Shown: positions 34,641 to 47,236, counted from the stretch's first letter. The stretch: 64,000 nt of DNA from Punica granatum (GCF_007655135.1 NC_045127.1:14145001-14209000); one strand, 5' to 3'. The notes: generated by a model from the letters alone, not told the origin. Program-made: numbers and translations.

Positions 34641-37600
34641 AAGCCTCCCCGTAAACGCCTCGTCTATTACGCCTCTGTTCACCGCCAGACAACCTCTGAG
34701 ACTGTTCAATCGCTCCCGACCGAACGCTCGGCCTCTCCGGCCATTGTCACCGACAACTTCTTCCACTTTACCGCCCAATTTTACCCTTGTCGACTCAGAG
34801 TTCCCTTTAACCGCCCGAAGGCCGGGAAAGACGACTCCTCGTCAACCCGCTCAGGCTGCACGTTCTTCTTTTTGCACCGTCACCGCCCGCCATTTCCAGA
34901 ATTCGGCCAAGACCTCTTTCACTGCCCGTGTTAGAGACGTTCCCTCGCAAATTCGCTCAGACTGCTCATTCTTGTTCTGTCAGTTGCGCCACACCCCACT
35001 TCCCTCCCACTCCGGCTCTAGACCTCTCTCTTGATCGCTGCCCTTTTCATCTGGCATTCCGGCCTCCAATAGTAGCTCTCGCGCATTGTTGTCTTATGGC
35101 ATCTGCCATCCTCAACCGGCCTTTTGCCTTGCCTTGGACGACCGCATACATCTTCCCGATTTGTGCGCCCCCAAAGTGCTCGTGGTAATGCTTGTGTGTT
35201 GTACTTCACTTTCAAGTTTCATCAACGGTTTCGTTACCATCAGGTAGTCACCGTGGTCAATTTGTCGTTTCTTTGCTTCACTGTATCCATCCCTCTATGC
35301 TCTATCTTCCCGATGCTATGTGGCAGTGCACCCGTTGTTCACGGGATAGATGGTTGACCCGTTCTCTTTCTGTTTAGAATGCACGAGGCATCGCTCACTT
35401 CGACTCATGCTTGTGTCTTGTTCTCTCCATCGGATATGAAATATGCATAGCGAAATCAGTTTTTGTATTATGGATCTTTTGCCCATGTATTATATTATAT
35501 GAACACCACAGTCATTATAAAAAGAAACACTTTTCACTTATATTTGTGCAGGTTCTCCACCCCCTGCATTTTAAAACGCTATGCTAGCCAGGAAGAATAT
35601 GACTTTCAAGACACCCGCTGGGGAATCGAAGGTTTGTCTGAAGGCTGAAACTGTCTGACCTACTTTTCCTCATAAAATGAATAATCTTTATGCCCCTAAA
35701 TCCAAAATTCTGTCTTACTTAGTGTGGACCATGTGCCCACCAATCGTTTGCATTTTTGCCTAAATGGGTTTTGCGATGCCAACTCCAATGAATTTCAGAG
35801 TTATCTCTTTTCTTGAGGCCTTCTTTTCCAGCAGATAGGAAGATTATGAGGATCGTTGATTCTTGAATGTACTGGAGTGGGCTTGGATCAGCAATAAACA
35901 TCACCATTTTTGCCCTTGGCTAAGAACCTAAATTATTTCTTCTGTTATTTATCATATATGTATATGGCTTATTATTTTACCTAATTACCATTACATTGTT
36001 CCTAATTCCTTTGCGAGGCACATCATCATTCTGATACCTGAAATCCACCTAATGCAGGTTTTGTGCTTGTTTTTTTGGCCGGACAAGATTTATATTTGAT
36101 TTTCAATTATAATTTCTTGAATCACTATTAAAATAATTACATGCGAAAAACATTACATAATTAGTTACTATAATTATATTTTTATTAATTTTTAATTATT
36201 GATTTTTATAACTAATAATAGAAATGCCACCTCTGCATTAAGTTGCTGGTTCATAAGTTTGAGTTTTGCCTGAGAGAAACATTCGGCTAGTTGAAATGAT
36301 GTTTGAATCTTTTCCTTTTGGGAAAATCATCATGTCAGATAGACTATTTCTCTATTTCTGCTATCTTATGGGGTTAATTCTGCAACAATTTATCTATTTC
36401 TGCTGTCGTACGGGGTTAATTCAGCTAGATTTTCATGGATTTTGCACTGTAGATATCATCGATCATTTAAAATGGTGTTTTTTTTTTCTTTTCTGAATAA
36501 ATTTTATTATGCTATGTTGACTCTCCCATTTGTTATGAGGTCTAGACACTTGTTGCGTTGTAATGGATGTGCTGATCCTATACCAGTTTGTTTATTATGT
36601 CAATTTTTTTCTGCAAATTCTTTGTCCTACTTCCGCTTGCTGCTTCTCCTCCCCCCCCCTCTTTTACTGCCAGTGACAGAGACTAATGATTCTTTGCCTA
36701 TATCACTTCACAATTCTCGTGTGCATTTTTTGTCCCTTCATATCTGTGGATAGAAAACTGCATTGCTTCCTTAAACATTATAGATTTCCTCATACCTAGC
36801 CAGTATTGGTCACATTGCTTGTATTGCTCCTATGCGTTTGCTTAGTTTGTTATCTGTGTCAATTAGTTTCTAACACATACCTCTGTAATTCATGCTCATG
36901 CATTCTACTGCCCTCGGATGGGTTTCTATGGTACTGTTAAATAGGCTACTGGCTAATGTCATATAACCTCTTCGCCCCCAAAAATTCAAGGCACGACATC
37001 CGTTGGTGAACCTGCTACAATTTTAAGTCGTGGCCCCTTTTTCTTCTCTGTAGGCTAATTAGTGTATGATGTTTCCCTACATGTATTTTGCAGAGTCTAT
37101 CTAACCAAAACGTCACAACTTCCCTTTATGTTTTGATATCATGATGTTTCTCATCATGAATTCAATTCATGTAAGTTCCCAATTCTTTTTTCTTCTAAGC
37201 AATAACTTGTAAAATTTGTGCTTGAGTTATTATTAAAGAGTTAATGCATTGATTAAGCCATAAATGGGCCAGAAATGGTTATGATTTGATAATTTGTATT
37301 ATAAGTTACTCTGTATGATTTATGTATGTAGGACCATTGGGAAGAAGTTTTCTAAAATAAAGGATTCAGTTTTTCCCAAACAAGGAATTTTATTTTCTGG
37401 AATTTTTTTGAGCTTGATAGGAAATTTTACTGACTTATTGTGCATGAATGGTGGGTTTTGAATCAGCTTCGTATCTTGGCTTCACAGGATACGGTTGGTC
37501 ATGCCACTGGTTTGGGCCGTGAAACTGCATCTGTCAAAAGAGCTGGCCAAAACACTACAAGACCTCATTGACCAAAGTTCACCTTGGCGAAGGCACGGCA

Positions 37601-38190
37601 AGACCTCAAACCCAGAAAACCATTTGTTGCTTGCCTTTTATTTCGTGATTGGTCATGTTAGACAGATTGGCAAGTAAGGAGAGGTCAGGTTGGAAACATG
37701 GCATTGTTTACTTGGAGTAAATGATTTTGTATTTTGTGGTAGAGAGCCTGAATTAAGAGATCATCTTGTTATCCACGTGCTGGGGGCCATTTTTCTTTGG
37801 CCAAATCTGGTGGCTATTCAGGGAAAAGTGCGGTTATAATATTGGAAATTGGCAAATCGATCTGATGTTTGCTTCAGTTTTGAAAAGGAAGAAATGGGAG
37901 ATTACTTTAAGAGAACGCTATGTTAATCGGGAAGAAAGAAACTCCATATTGTTCCACTAGAAGACTGAAGATGGTGGGCTGACGCTGATATAACATGTAA
38001 TAGAACTACAAGAGCAAGAGTAGCCTCCCTTTCCAATTTTCAACATAGAATTGCTTGATTGCTCAGTTTTTTTTCATTTGAATTCGACACTTTCGAGTGA
38101 TGTAAGGTTCGAGGGCATGACTTGAGTCGTCGCTTTTCAATTCTATTTGTACATGTTTGTTTACTAATGAAGAAAATATTTGGTGCACTT
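34641..38190 (+). other. Gene-like transcription unit candidate with GC-rich leader and two putative exons
   Basis: 34641-35380 is markedly GC- and pyrimidine-rich compared with its surroundings, like a plant 5' UTR or first exon, but no reading frame resembles a known protein. A putative exon at 35552-35631 has an acceptor (tttgtgcag) and a donor (gaag|gtttgt) and holds an ATG at 35581. A second at 37488 onward has an acceptor (ttcacag). Joining them would keep frame (phase 0) and give a 44-residue ORF ending at TGA 37571, with the pieces MLARKNMTFKTPAGESK and DTVGHATGLGRETASVKRAG. I do not recognise it. It may be a captured gene fragment, a non-coding RNA or a decayed host gene. Confidence 0.3.
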
Positions 38191-38234
38191 TAAAAGATTA
38201 TTAATCTATTTATATTATATCAAGAACAGAATAA

Positions 38235-38275
38235 ACGCAAGCAGCGCACGTGCAACGCATGTGCTGTTATTCTAG
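38235..38275 (+). mobile_element. Helitron 3' terminus (plus strand)
   Basis: A hairpin gcacgtgc-aac-gcatgtgc is followed by tgttatt and CTAG, with T as the next base: the diagnostic plant Helitron 3' end. The matching 5' end upstream is uncertain. tctctaattag at 33359, preceded by A, is a weak candidate. Confidence 0.7.
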
Positions 38276-38878
38276 TATATATAAATATGTATCCATAGTA
38301 TATTTATATGTTCGTGTGTATTTATGAATATACGTGTATCTTGGCGACGTATCTCGATAACTATATGTAGAGAGACTAGAAAACATAATGGAAGTCTATC
38401 GAAAGACAAAAGGAAAAAAAGAGACAATTGAAGGAAAGGACTAGTTAGGGCACAATAATTTGTATTCAATTCAATTATTCGTTTACTTTAGTTTACTTTA
38501 GGGATATGTGGAGCACATTATATACATATATGCATGGTAGTGACTTACTTTACAGCTAAGTAGTGAGTGCTTACGAAGAGATTGCTAAAAATTATGCATA
38601 TTATCATCCCCTTTTCATATGTAGGTTTATGAATATGTATATAATATGATGAATGTGTTAGCTTGTTGATTCAGAGATAAATTTGAAGATTTTTTAATAT
38701 ACGAGAAAGGGGGTCAAGATATAAGCACGACAAACGTGATTGTTTATAGGCCAAAATCACATAACACCTTTATTAGAATGGATAGCTCAAAATATCATTC
38801 AACAAAAAAAGAAAAAAGAAAAAAAAAGCTCATTCATAGGTTAAGTGACATAATAAAACTAAGAAACTAAAAAAAGTA

Positions 38879-39116
38879 GTTTGTTTGGTTTCAAAGTGTG
38901 ATTTTAAAATTACACTTTAACTTAATTGTACCTACAACAAAACAAAATAACTCATACAAAATCAAAGGGTGGGTCCCGTTTATACAACTCTTTTTTCCAC
39001 AACAAAACAAAATAACTTATACAAAGTCAAATGGTGGGCGCCATACATAACCATTTATACAACTCTTTTTCAAAATCAAAATATGATTTTAAAATTTTAC
39101 TTTGAAACCAAACGCA
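38879..39116. mobile_element. MITE, copy 2 of the GTTTGGTTT family
   Basis: Ends gtttgtttggtttcaaag and ctttgaaaccaaacgcag are inverted repeats. The full length aligns with 19628-19858. The internal repeated motif is caaaacaaaataact. Confidence 0.78.
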
Positions 39117-39170
39117 GCATAGATCTCTCACAAATCTTTCTTAAATTAGAACTTCAATCACAAGTTAATA

Positions 39171-39422
39171 GTGCGTTTGGTTTCAGAGTTAAAAGTAACT
39201 TTGATTTTGATTTTGATTTTGATTTTGATTTTGATTGTGAAAAAGGACAAGTGAGATGTGATTATAAATTTAACTTGAGAAATGTGTGTTTTTGTTGTGT
39301 AGTGTGTTGAGTTAAAGTTAAAGTTAAAATTTTTTACTTGAGAAATGTGTATTTTTGTTATGTAGTGTGTTGAGTTAAAGTTAAAGTTAAAGTTAAATTT
39401 TTTTGTTTGGGAATCCAAACAA
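39171..39422. mobile_element. MITE-like element containing a (TTTGAT)n expansion
   Basis: The left end gcgtttggtttcagagttaa resembles that of 16969-17278, and the right end is tttgggaatccaaac. It contains a (TTTGAT)n run at 39200-39237 and a tandem pair of about 65 bp units (39273-39336 and 39337-39402), each starting acttgagaaatgtgt. ORFs on both strands here are translations of these repeats. Confidence 0.55.
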
Positions 39423-40480
39423 TTGTACGTACTGTGATTATGATTTTCTAAGTAATAAAACATCTCTAGTGGCAAAAATGAAAAAATCTCTCTCTGATAA
39501 TATGTGGGACAACCGATGGTTTGAAAGTACATGGCATGATCAGTCCCTATTTTGGCACCTCACAAAAGACGGAAATTAGAAATTGCCTTTTGTATGTGTC
39601 TATTTGAATTTTGAACACTTAGAAAAAGTAATGCCAGTTTCTTTTTCGTTTTGGTCCTTTGTCAATAACAAGGGAAAAAAAGTCTTTTTTTTTCCGCTTT
39701 AAACGAATAAAAATAAGTCGGAAATATATTTGGATCGTACATGTAAACGTTTTTTCCCCAAAAAAAAAACTAATGGTTTCATTAATTTTAGTAGAAGATA
39801 TATGCTCAAAAGCAAGTTTCGCTTTATTTACCTTTTTTCTTCGTTGAAGGTGTTTTTATTTTGGGGCGAATCTTTGTTGAAAGTTGAAACTATATGAAAA
39901 GCAGACTGTGGTCTTCCAAACCTAATGCAGCCATCTCTAGTTTCCTTCCATTGAGATTTATATCTGGTTTCGTTTAAAAATGTGATGGAGATTAGATAAG
40001 TGCATTTTTTTATTTAATTTTTAAGTAAACGTAGTATTTGGTGAATTATGTCAGATTATGATCTACTTAATTATAGTAGTTGGAAACTTGATTTTTTTCT
40101 AGAAGGTTAATAGTTGCTTATAAATATTGTTTCTACTTATTCTTTATTTTAAGTATCAATTATAATTTCAGTAAGTTTAAATTATTATCTCTCAAATATT
40201 CTAGTTTATTTGAAGATCAACATTTATTTTTCAACACTTACAGCAGTTTTACATCAATAATAACAATCCCAAACCAAGCCATTGTTATGTAATAGATTAT
40301 AAAAATAAAGATCTGAAGGTTTTTTTTATAAAGATAATCCATTGGTGGAGTAAAGGAATATGAAGAGTGAAATAAAGGTGTATAGAAATACCTATTGAAT
40401 TTGGGATTCTTTGTTTTCGAGTTATACTAGCACACTAAACTTTCTTTCTCAAAAGATCTAAAGTTTTGTTTGGCCTTTTT
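39423..40480. other. AT-rich DNA, no recognisable feature
   Basis: No ORF of note and no transposon termini recognised. Confidence 0.5.
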
Positions 40481-40481
40481 T

Positions 40482-40655
40482 TGGTAATTTTTTCGGTTAC
40501 ATAAGGAGGCTCATGGGTCTAGTACAATAAAAGTGAAATCTTAATAGCAAATAAAGAGGCATCGGTGGTCCACGAGCGTCGAACCTCAAAACCTCGTCGT
40601 CATAATGCGAAAGTATGCGCCACTGCACTACACCCTCATTTAATATGTATTTTGA
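40482..40655 (-). mobile_element. Au-like SINE (minus strand)
   Basis: Minus-strand order: box-A-like gtgtagtgcagtggcgcat, box B ggttcgacgctc, the ctttatttgctattaagattt block, a ttattgtactagacc block, cctccttatgtaacc, then an A-tail (T-run at 40485-40492 on plus). This block order is that of the plant Au SINE family. Confidence 0.75.
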
Positions 40656-40726
40656 TTTCCCATAAAAAGTATAATTTGTATTTCAAAATATAAAATTCAT
40701 ATCTATATCCTTTGCAAATCTCTATT

Positions 40727-40870
40727 TTTTCCTGTTATAATAGTGGTTCATAAAAAAAGATTCTAATATATAATAAAGGGGAATACGATTAGTCCCACTA
40801 CGAGAATCGAACATGTAACCTCTTGATTAATATGTGAGAGCATATGCCACTACACTACACCATATTTCTT
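40727..40870 (-). mobile_element. Au-like SINE (minus strand), partly deleted
   Basis: Minus strand: gtgtagtgtagtggcatatg (box A region), box B atgttcgattctcg, tagtgggactaatcg, then a shortened 3' half. Box A is the best preserved of the set. Confidence 0.75.
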
Positions 40871-40887
40871 TTGCAATATTTATTTTT

Positions 40888-41037
40888 TGGCTATAAGGGA
40901 GGTCCGTAGGCATAGTGTAACAAAATAAAAATTTTAAATAACTAATAAAGAAATACGAGTAGTCTCACTGGAGTATTGATCCTGGAACCTCTTGGTTATT
41001 AAGTGAGAGTCTGCGTAACTGCGCTGCACTCTCTTTA
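40888..41037 (-). mobile_element. Au-like SINE (minus strand)
   Basis: Minus strand: gtgcagcgcagttacgcag (box A region), ccaagaggttccagg and gatcaatactcc (decayed box B), gactactcgtatttcttt, attagttatttaaaattt, a ttgttacactatgcc block, cctcccttatagcc and an A-tail. Confidence 0.75.
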
Positions 41038-41644
41038 ATTAAATATCTATTGTTAACTGTAGGTCCTTCCTTTATACCTATATTATATATACACACCCAC
41101 ACAAACCATGCATGTGTATGGTTAAAATGTCTGTCCTCGATATTTTTTTAAATGACAGTTGTTGGAAAACATGAACCACATTTTAAATCTGTTATAATAT
41201 ATAATCCGAGAATAACCTCGAGTGAAATTTTTGAATCGGCCCAAGAAAAGTCACCTAGAATTCATCACGTATCAAACCACCTATACGAACTAACATGAAA
41301 GCTCTGGCGATGGACCCTTACTACGAAACCGAGCAAGAGCCAATCACAGTTCACAGCACAAAAATCCTCTCACACGATCTCTAATGGAAGCACAATAAAC
41401 CACACAATTATTTCCTCTCTTTTACATTAAGAAGCTTGCCTCATTACACATGCATACCGTGCAAGGTTTAAAGACTGTTTTTTTAGATTATCAATAAAGT
41501 TTTTGGAGCTACTATACTTTTTTGTCCATTCTCGGATTTGATTCGAGTTTAATGTCTATTCTCTAGTAATCGTAGAATCAACAGGTTATAGAAGATTGTT
41601 TTCTAGTATTCGTGCGCTAATCAACATATTGTAATTAATTCCGC
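41038..41644. other. Intergenic DNA between SINE copies
   Basis: No recognisable gene. The composition is closer to average than the flanks around 41210-41460, without a supported ORF. Confidence 0.45.
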
Positions 41645-41797
41645 TGCGTCAAAAACCCATGAATTTAGTACAATGAAATAAAAATCCTAAAAGCTAATAA
41701 AGGGATATAGATAGCAGTTACCATGCATGGGAATCGAACCGCGAATTTCTTTGTAATCAAACAAGAGCATGTCATTGCGCTGCATCCTCATTTTAAT
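41645..41797 (-). mobile_element. Au-like SINE (minus strand)
   Basis: Minus strand: gatgcagcgcaatgacatgc (box A region), an intact box B gcggttcgattccc (plus-strand gggaatcgaaccgc at 41730-41743), tatatccctttattagctttt, aggatttttatttcattgta, and aattcatgggttttt at the 3' end. Confidence 0.78.
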
Positions 41798-42444
41798 TTT
41801 ATAGTCCCTTTTAATACAAAAATTGCATATAATAATTATTTACAATAATTAAAGATAAATATACTGGTTATGAACAATAGACTTTTCAACCATTAATTTC
41901 TAATTCGAGTAATAATTTCTAATAAATAAAACTATAGACTAATATTTGACGGTTCAGAGACAATTTTGCACCTTTGTTTTATATTTAAAATGCATTGGAT
42001 ATTTATTTAATCATTTGTCTGTTATGTAGAATATTTATATAAGTTAAGTTCAAATATACAAACTTGATGTTACAATTTTTTTACATAAAACTTTCTAATA
42101 TTTGGAACATCATGTGTTAAATTCTTGTTTAAATCATTTAGATTAGTACTTGTCTTATATTTTTTTTAAAATCTTACACTAGAGGTACGAAATGTTTTGA
42201 AAATTTATCACTTTGGTGTAATATGTTTAAAACTTAACAATTGAGTATACAAAGATTAAAAATGTTACAATAAAAAATGTTACAATCAGGTACAGTCCAT
42301 TCCGGGTCAATACCGTTACTATATGCTGATGTGGCAGTTGACATGCAAGGAGTATCCCACTTGGCTGAAAATTTAAAATAAAAAAATTAATTTTAAATAA
42401 TACAAATAAATATATAATAGAATTTTTTTAAAAAAAAAGAACAA

Positions 42445-42472
42445 GAGATCTCCCTCAGCTGAGGGAGATCTC
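42445..42472. repeat. Perfect 28 bp palindrome
   Basis: gagatctccctcag is followed immediately by its exact reverse complement with no spacer. It lies inside the composite element at the change from AT-rich TIR to interior. It could form a cruciform or RNA hairpin. Confidence 0.95.
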
Positions 42473-43833
42473 AGATATGGGGTATTGAGGTTACCGCCGG
42501 GTGTCGCGCGACGTGATTTTTAGGCCTCTGCCACCGACTCGAGTGTTTTGTTAGTTCACATGGCCTAGGATCCAATCGGGATTGCAGTCACCACTACACC
42601 GTTTATTTCACCGGTGAGCCACATAAGTCACCTATGAGTCAGGATACTAATCGCCTATATATTTATGTTTTGACTCGGTCTTTCTAACGAGAGAAATGAG
42701 TTCGGCGACTTTGTAGCGAGACTAGAGGCCCATAAGCCAATAACTCGCTCTTTCAGTACCCTTCTAGACTCCCAATGGTTCTAACACTTTTTATTATTTA
42801 TAATCAAGTTTATTAATTGTATGGTCAAGTCCGTATTCGCAAATGTACAAAGAAATTAGGGAATGAATTGCAGGCTCACACGATATACGTGCTTATACAA
42901 TTAAATTGTCCTACTCTTGAATAATGGGCTACATATTCGGGCCAAGAAAAATGAAATAGTCTGTACCTTTAGGCCGAAGTAAATAGGCCATTTATTCAGG
43001 CCAATCATCCACGTACGAGCCGAGTAAACCTAAAAATGGGCCTAGGGTCTAAAGAGAGAAAAATGAACCTAAAGCCCATAACCTAAAAAAATTCGAAATT
43101 TATTTCCTATCTCTACACATTTTATTTATGGTTTTTCTAATTTTTCCATATTTTACTAGAAATGTCATATTTACATGAATTAACCGATTGAACCCCAAAA
43201 ATCTATAAAAATGATTATAATCCCTCAAGGTCAATTTGACCTTTAATTTGGATCCTAAGACTCAATTAGTGGGTTAATTACCTTTAATCCCCATGACACA
43301 TGTCAATATACATGATTATTCATTTTTAATCAATTTAGACACAAGAAATCAAATTATTAATCCAATTAAGTCAAGTGATTGACTTTAATCCGGTTTAGGG
43401 AATTTCAGGTCCTAATGACTCACTCTCAAGATCACAAAGACCTTTCTACGGGGTCTAAGATACATTAATTGTATCTAATTACCCTTAGACCAGTGTAATT
43501 AAGTCAAATATACATGTTTGTTACAAGTTAACATGTCAATTTCAGGATTTGACTGATTTTGACTCGATTATATATAAACAAATTTGACACTCACAAGGAT
43601 GATTATCTACATTAATCCAGCCTAAAGGCACTCAATTAGACTCGATTATATTATAATTCCTAAGGCCGAAGAACTAATTAAGTCCATTTCACCTAAATTA
43701 ATCTAATTACTCCTAATTAGACTCTAATAAGCAAAATTGGACTCAATCGGATCCTAATCCACTTGGCCTTAGACATCATTCATACATTCATGAGCTCCAT
43801 ACATCAATTGAGGGGATTCGACACAATTAGGCT

Positions 43834-44066
43834 TTTTTTTTTTGGGTGATAAGAGAATTCATTAGAAATTAAACATTCATGTGCATAGCGCTTACAGAAC
43901 GTGGGATTAAAAGACCTATAATGTCATCAAATAAAATATGCCCAATGGAAGGAGGGGAAAGAGGAAAGGTAACAAGGAAGTCTGGTTGTTCGGCTCCAAG
44001 ATTAGCAAGATGATCAGCTCATTTATTTGCTTCCCTGTAAGTATGCTTGGGAATGATCGCATCCAA
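43834..44066 (-). mobile_element. 5'-truncated L1-type LINE, 3' end with poly-A
   Basis: Flanked by aattaggct(t) (43825-43834) and aattaggctt (44067-44076). On the minus strand the first reading is DAIIPKHTYREANK, a TGA stop, then ADHLANLGAEQPDF, the C-terminal RNase H-like motif of plant L1 LINEs (a Cys is usual at the stop). Coding continues to FDDIIGLLIPRSVS, then a short 3' UTR and a poly-A tail (T-run 43833-43843 on plus). Typical 5' truncation by target-primed reverse transcription. Confidence 0.85.
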
Positions 44067-46734
44067 AATTAGGCTTATTACACAAGAAAGGTAACTAATC
44101 AACACAATTAGCACCTAATTAAGCCTACTCGACCCCTAATTCAATCAATTAGATATCGGATCAATTCAAGAAAAACATTTCAACATGCTTAAGAGTCAAT
44201 TTTGAGCTAATTAAGGCTAATTAAACTTTAATTAAACCCAATTCCACACAATAGGAAGCTAATTACTTCTAATTAGACCTAATTAGGCAACAAATCACCA
44301 AATGACTCATCTAAGCCTAATTTATAAAAAATATGTTACAAAGTCCAGTTTCATGCTAATTTGACTTAATTAAGGTAATTCAAGTCTAATTACTCATAGC
44401 CAAGTTCATGGTTAAGCTGATTACACACAATTTAAGCCTAATTAGACTCAATGGACCCCAAATTAGACTAATTCACCACACGACCAGAATGCCATCTGAG
44501 TAATTAAGCACGATTTTACCCAATTAGCACCTAATTAGCACATACACAAGCTAATTACAACTAAATACACCTAATTATACAGGAATTGACTCAATTAACA
44601 CCAAATCAAGTCAATTTAATATGCAATTAGTCTTTTTCCGAAGACAATCAAAGTTAATTAGTCTAGTTTGTCCTGATTAAGCATGATACTATCTGATTAA
44701 TCCTAATTAGGCTCTAAATCACTCAAATAGTCTAATCTGCACATAAACACTCTAATTAGACAAATATTCACCGAAATACAAGCTAAGGAACTTGATTTCA
44801 GTTCTGGTCTGAGGCTTATAGGCTCACATTACCTCACATTACCCAAGTTAGAACAATATTCACCGAAATATAAGCTAATGAGCTTGATTTCAGCTCTTGT
44901 CAGAGGCTTATAGCCTCGCATTACCTTTGTTCCGAGAAATTTTTGAATCTTCGAGCTTAAATTTGATGAAATCGGGACTTAAGCTCTTCACTATTCTACT
45001 AATTACAAGAACCTAGGCTTAATTTGGGAATTTCTGGTCAGTAATTTGGTAAATTCTCAACACATGAGGATGGCCAAAAGTTCATATTTTTGCAAATGAC
45101 CCTCTATTTATAGAGAAAAAGGGAGTCGGGAGTCGTTTTGTAAAATTCGACAATCCACATATTTTATTTTAAACATTTGAGAGCCCTGGACGGGTTCAAT
45201 TGTTCGAATATGTCCGTTGGGACAGCTGGTTCGCAGGCGCAGTTACTAACCGAGCGGCACAGTTAGCACCCGCCCCTTCGTACAGGGACGCGAGAGCAAA
45301 TCGCGTCCCTGTCCTAAATTTCCACATCGGTGGTAGCTCACTTGAACCAACTAAACTGAACTGGTTTGGTCGGGGCAAAAATAATATATTTGCCCTCAAA
45401 CTTTCAAAAACCTTTCATTTTTGCCCTTTTCAGGATTTTAAAATATATTTGAGCGGATTTAAATTATTGAAAAATATCATCGTATTTAGAAAACATTTCT
45501 TAACTAGAAACCACCTCAACACGAATATTTTCACTACTTGAGAATATCGATTTTTCCAACTCGAACCCCTATCCTATTGGATAAAATGTGTGAATCAAAG
45601 AGTTTTATTCATAAAAAATTTATTGTGCCTTTTCACATAAAAAAAATATGAGTAATTCAGTTTAGAAGAAGATCTCTGGAGGGTGAGCGTCATGTTTCGA
45701 AATCCATTTTACGCGCACGTCCCCGGAGAAAGAAATATTGCCAATTAACTCGTGCAATTTTTTTGAAAATAGGCACGGATAATTAAAATTAAGTACTTAG
45801 CACTCGAGAACTTGTCTGTTTGTTCTTGATAATCCTTCTTACAAGCAATCCTCAGGTGCTCCGCAAGTTCTCTGATTTGATGTACTCCCTGAACGATGAT
45901 CGTAGCTCAGGCTGGAACGAGGTGCGTATAGTGGGCTCTACCCCCATTTGGCGAGATCTCCAGCGCCGAGGAAGATCTCTCAAATCGAGCGCAGGGGTGC
46001 CCCCCGCACGACCCCACCTCCGACTAAGAGGTCGCTGGTGGGGGTGCCCCCACCCTGGTTGTGGATTCTCAAATTTTTTTTTTCGTTAAAAGTAATTGAA
46101 AAAATGGGAGGGGCTTAGGGACTGCCAAGTCGTGGACGGGCCAACGGGAAGAGTGGTGGCGTGAGGAGATGGAGAAACAACAATGGAGAGGTTAGTAGAG
46201 ATAGAGAGAGAGCCTTCGGACTTGTTTTGTGTGAACTTCGACACCACCATCGTCAGGCGCTCTTCAACACCACCGTCGTCGACCGGTCTTCGACACTATT
46301 GCTGCAACCCCACTCATGGCAATCGAGAAGTCCGACTACGTCACTGAACCCAATAGAGGTCGGTGGGTGGTGCCGTCGACCAGTCGAAGTTGTCGGGCTC
46401 AAATCTCGCTGATAACCCATGGGCGGTAGCGTGGCATTCGATGGCCCTAATCCGATTGAGAGAGAGTCAACAGGAGGGATAGACGATGGATAGAGAAATC
46501 ATTTTTTTAAATTTTTTATTATTTATAATTATTTTATTTTTTATCATTTTTATTTTATTTTATTTATTCAATCACGCCAGCATCAGGCTAATGGAGTTAA
46601 TGGGAAAAGGACGGAATGTACTTGATTGAAACATTTTCAAATATTATGTACTCAATTGTTATGTTTTAAACTTTTTGTATCAAAGTGATACATTTTTAAA
46701 ACATTTCGTGCCCCTGTAGTAATTTATCCAATCT

Positions 46735-47227
46735 TGTAATAATTGTTTATTAATGAAGATCTACTCAATAATTTTCTAACTTCTTAATTAATTTAACATG
46801 CATGCATATTAATATAGAGGAAATAGATAAATTATAAATATTCAGTTCAAATATACAAATGTCATCTCGCAATTTCCCTCAATATATTGTTATGCAAAAT
46901 TATTAAAGTCAAGCGGTAAATTTCTACTTTTTTTTTAATATGATCATCTATCCATATAATTAGCAATTTGTGATAAATCATATAAATGCTTGATTGATTA
47001 TTTGACCAGTAATTATTCAATATGCAAATTTCACATTCATTTACGGTATAATAGTGTTTACCCGTACATTGCACATGATTTTTACATTAGTTATGAACTA
47101 AAATTAGTAAAATTAATTATACTTATATAATGTTAATATATAATTTCTATACTTGATTTCATATATTATGCCCATGTGTCTCCCTTATATAAAAAAACAG
47201 TTCTATACTTGATCACATGTCTCATAA
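46735..47227. other. AT-rich spacer between two Mutator-like elements
   Basis: No gene. A cccgtacattgcac segment near 47055 resembles a decayed minus-strand Helitron hairpin, without a clear CTRRT. Confidence 0.4.
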
Positions 47228-47236
47228 TTCTATTTA

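Larger units (their letters stand above)
42168..46725. mobile_element. Composite Mutator-like inverted-repeat element, about 4.5 kb
   Basis: The left end (agaggtacgaaatgttttga, atcactttggt, acaattgagtata, aatcaggtaca) matches the reverse complement of the right end (ggggcacgaaatgttttaaa, atcactttgat, acaattgagtaca, aatcaagtaca) over at least 130 bp. The far right interior (45900-46450) is GC-rich. The middle (about 42480-45870) is very different, dense in taattag-type words, and looks like one or more nested insertions, including a LINE fragment. A degraded solo LTR is possible for 42480-42800, but no TG...CA pair was confirmed. No intact ORF. Target-site duplication not resolved. Confidence 0.6.

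Noticed and set aside
34587..35377. Multiple ORFs in the GC-rich leader
   Set aside because: All frames are similarly open and low-quality. Nothing resembles a known protein, so kept only as part of a candidate transcription unit.
39158..39532. Overlapping ORFs on both strands rich in Phe-Asp or Asn-Phe repeats
   Set aside because: They read the (TTTGAT)n run and a tandem pair inside a MITE.
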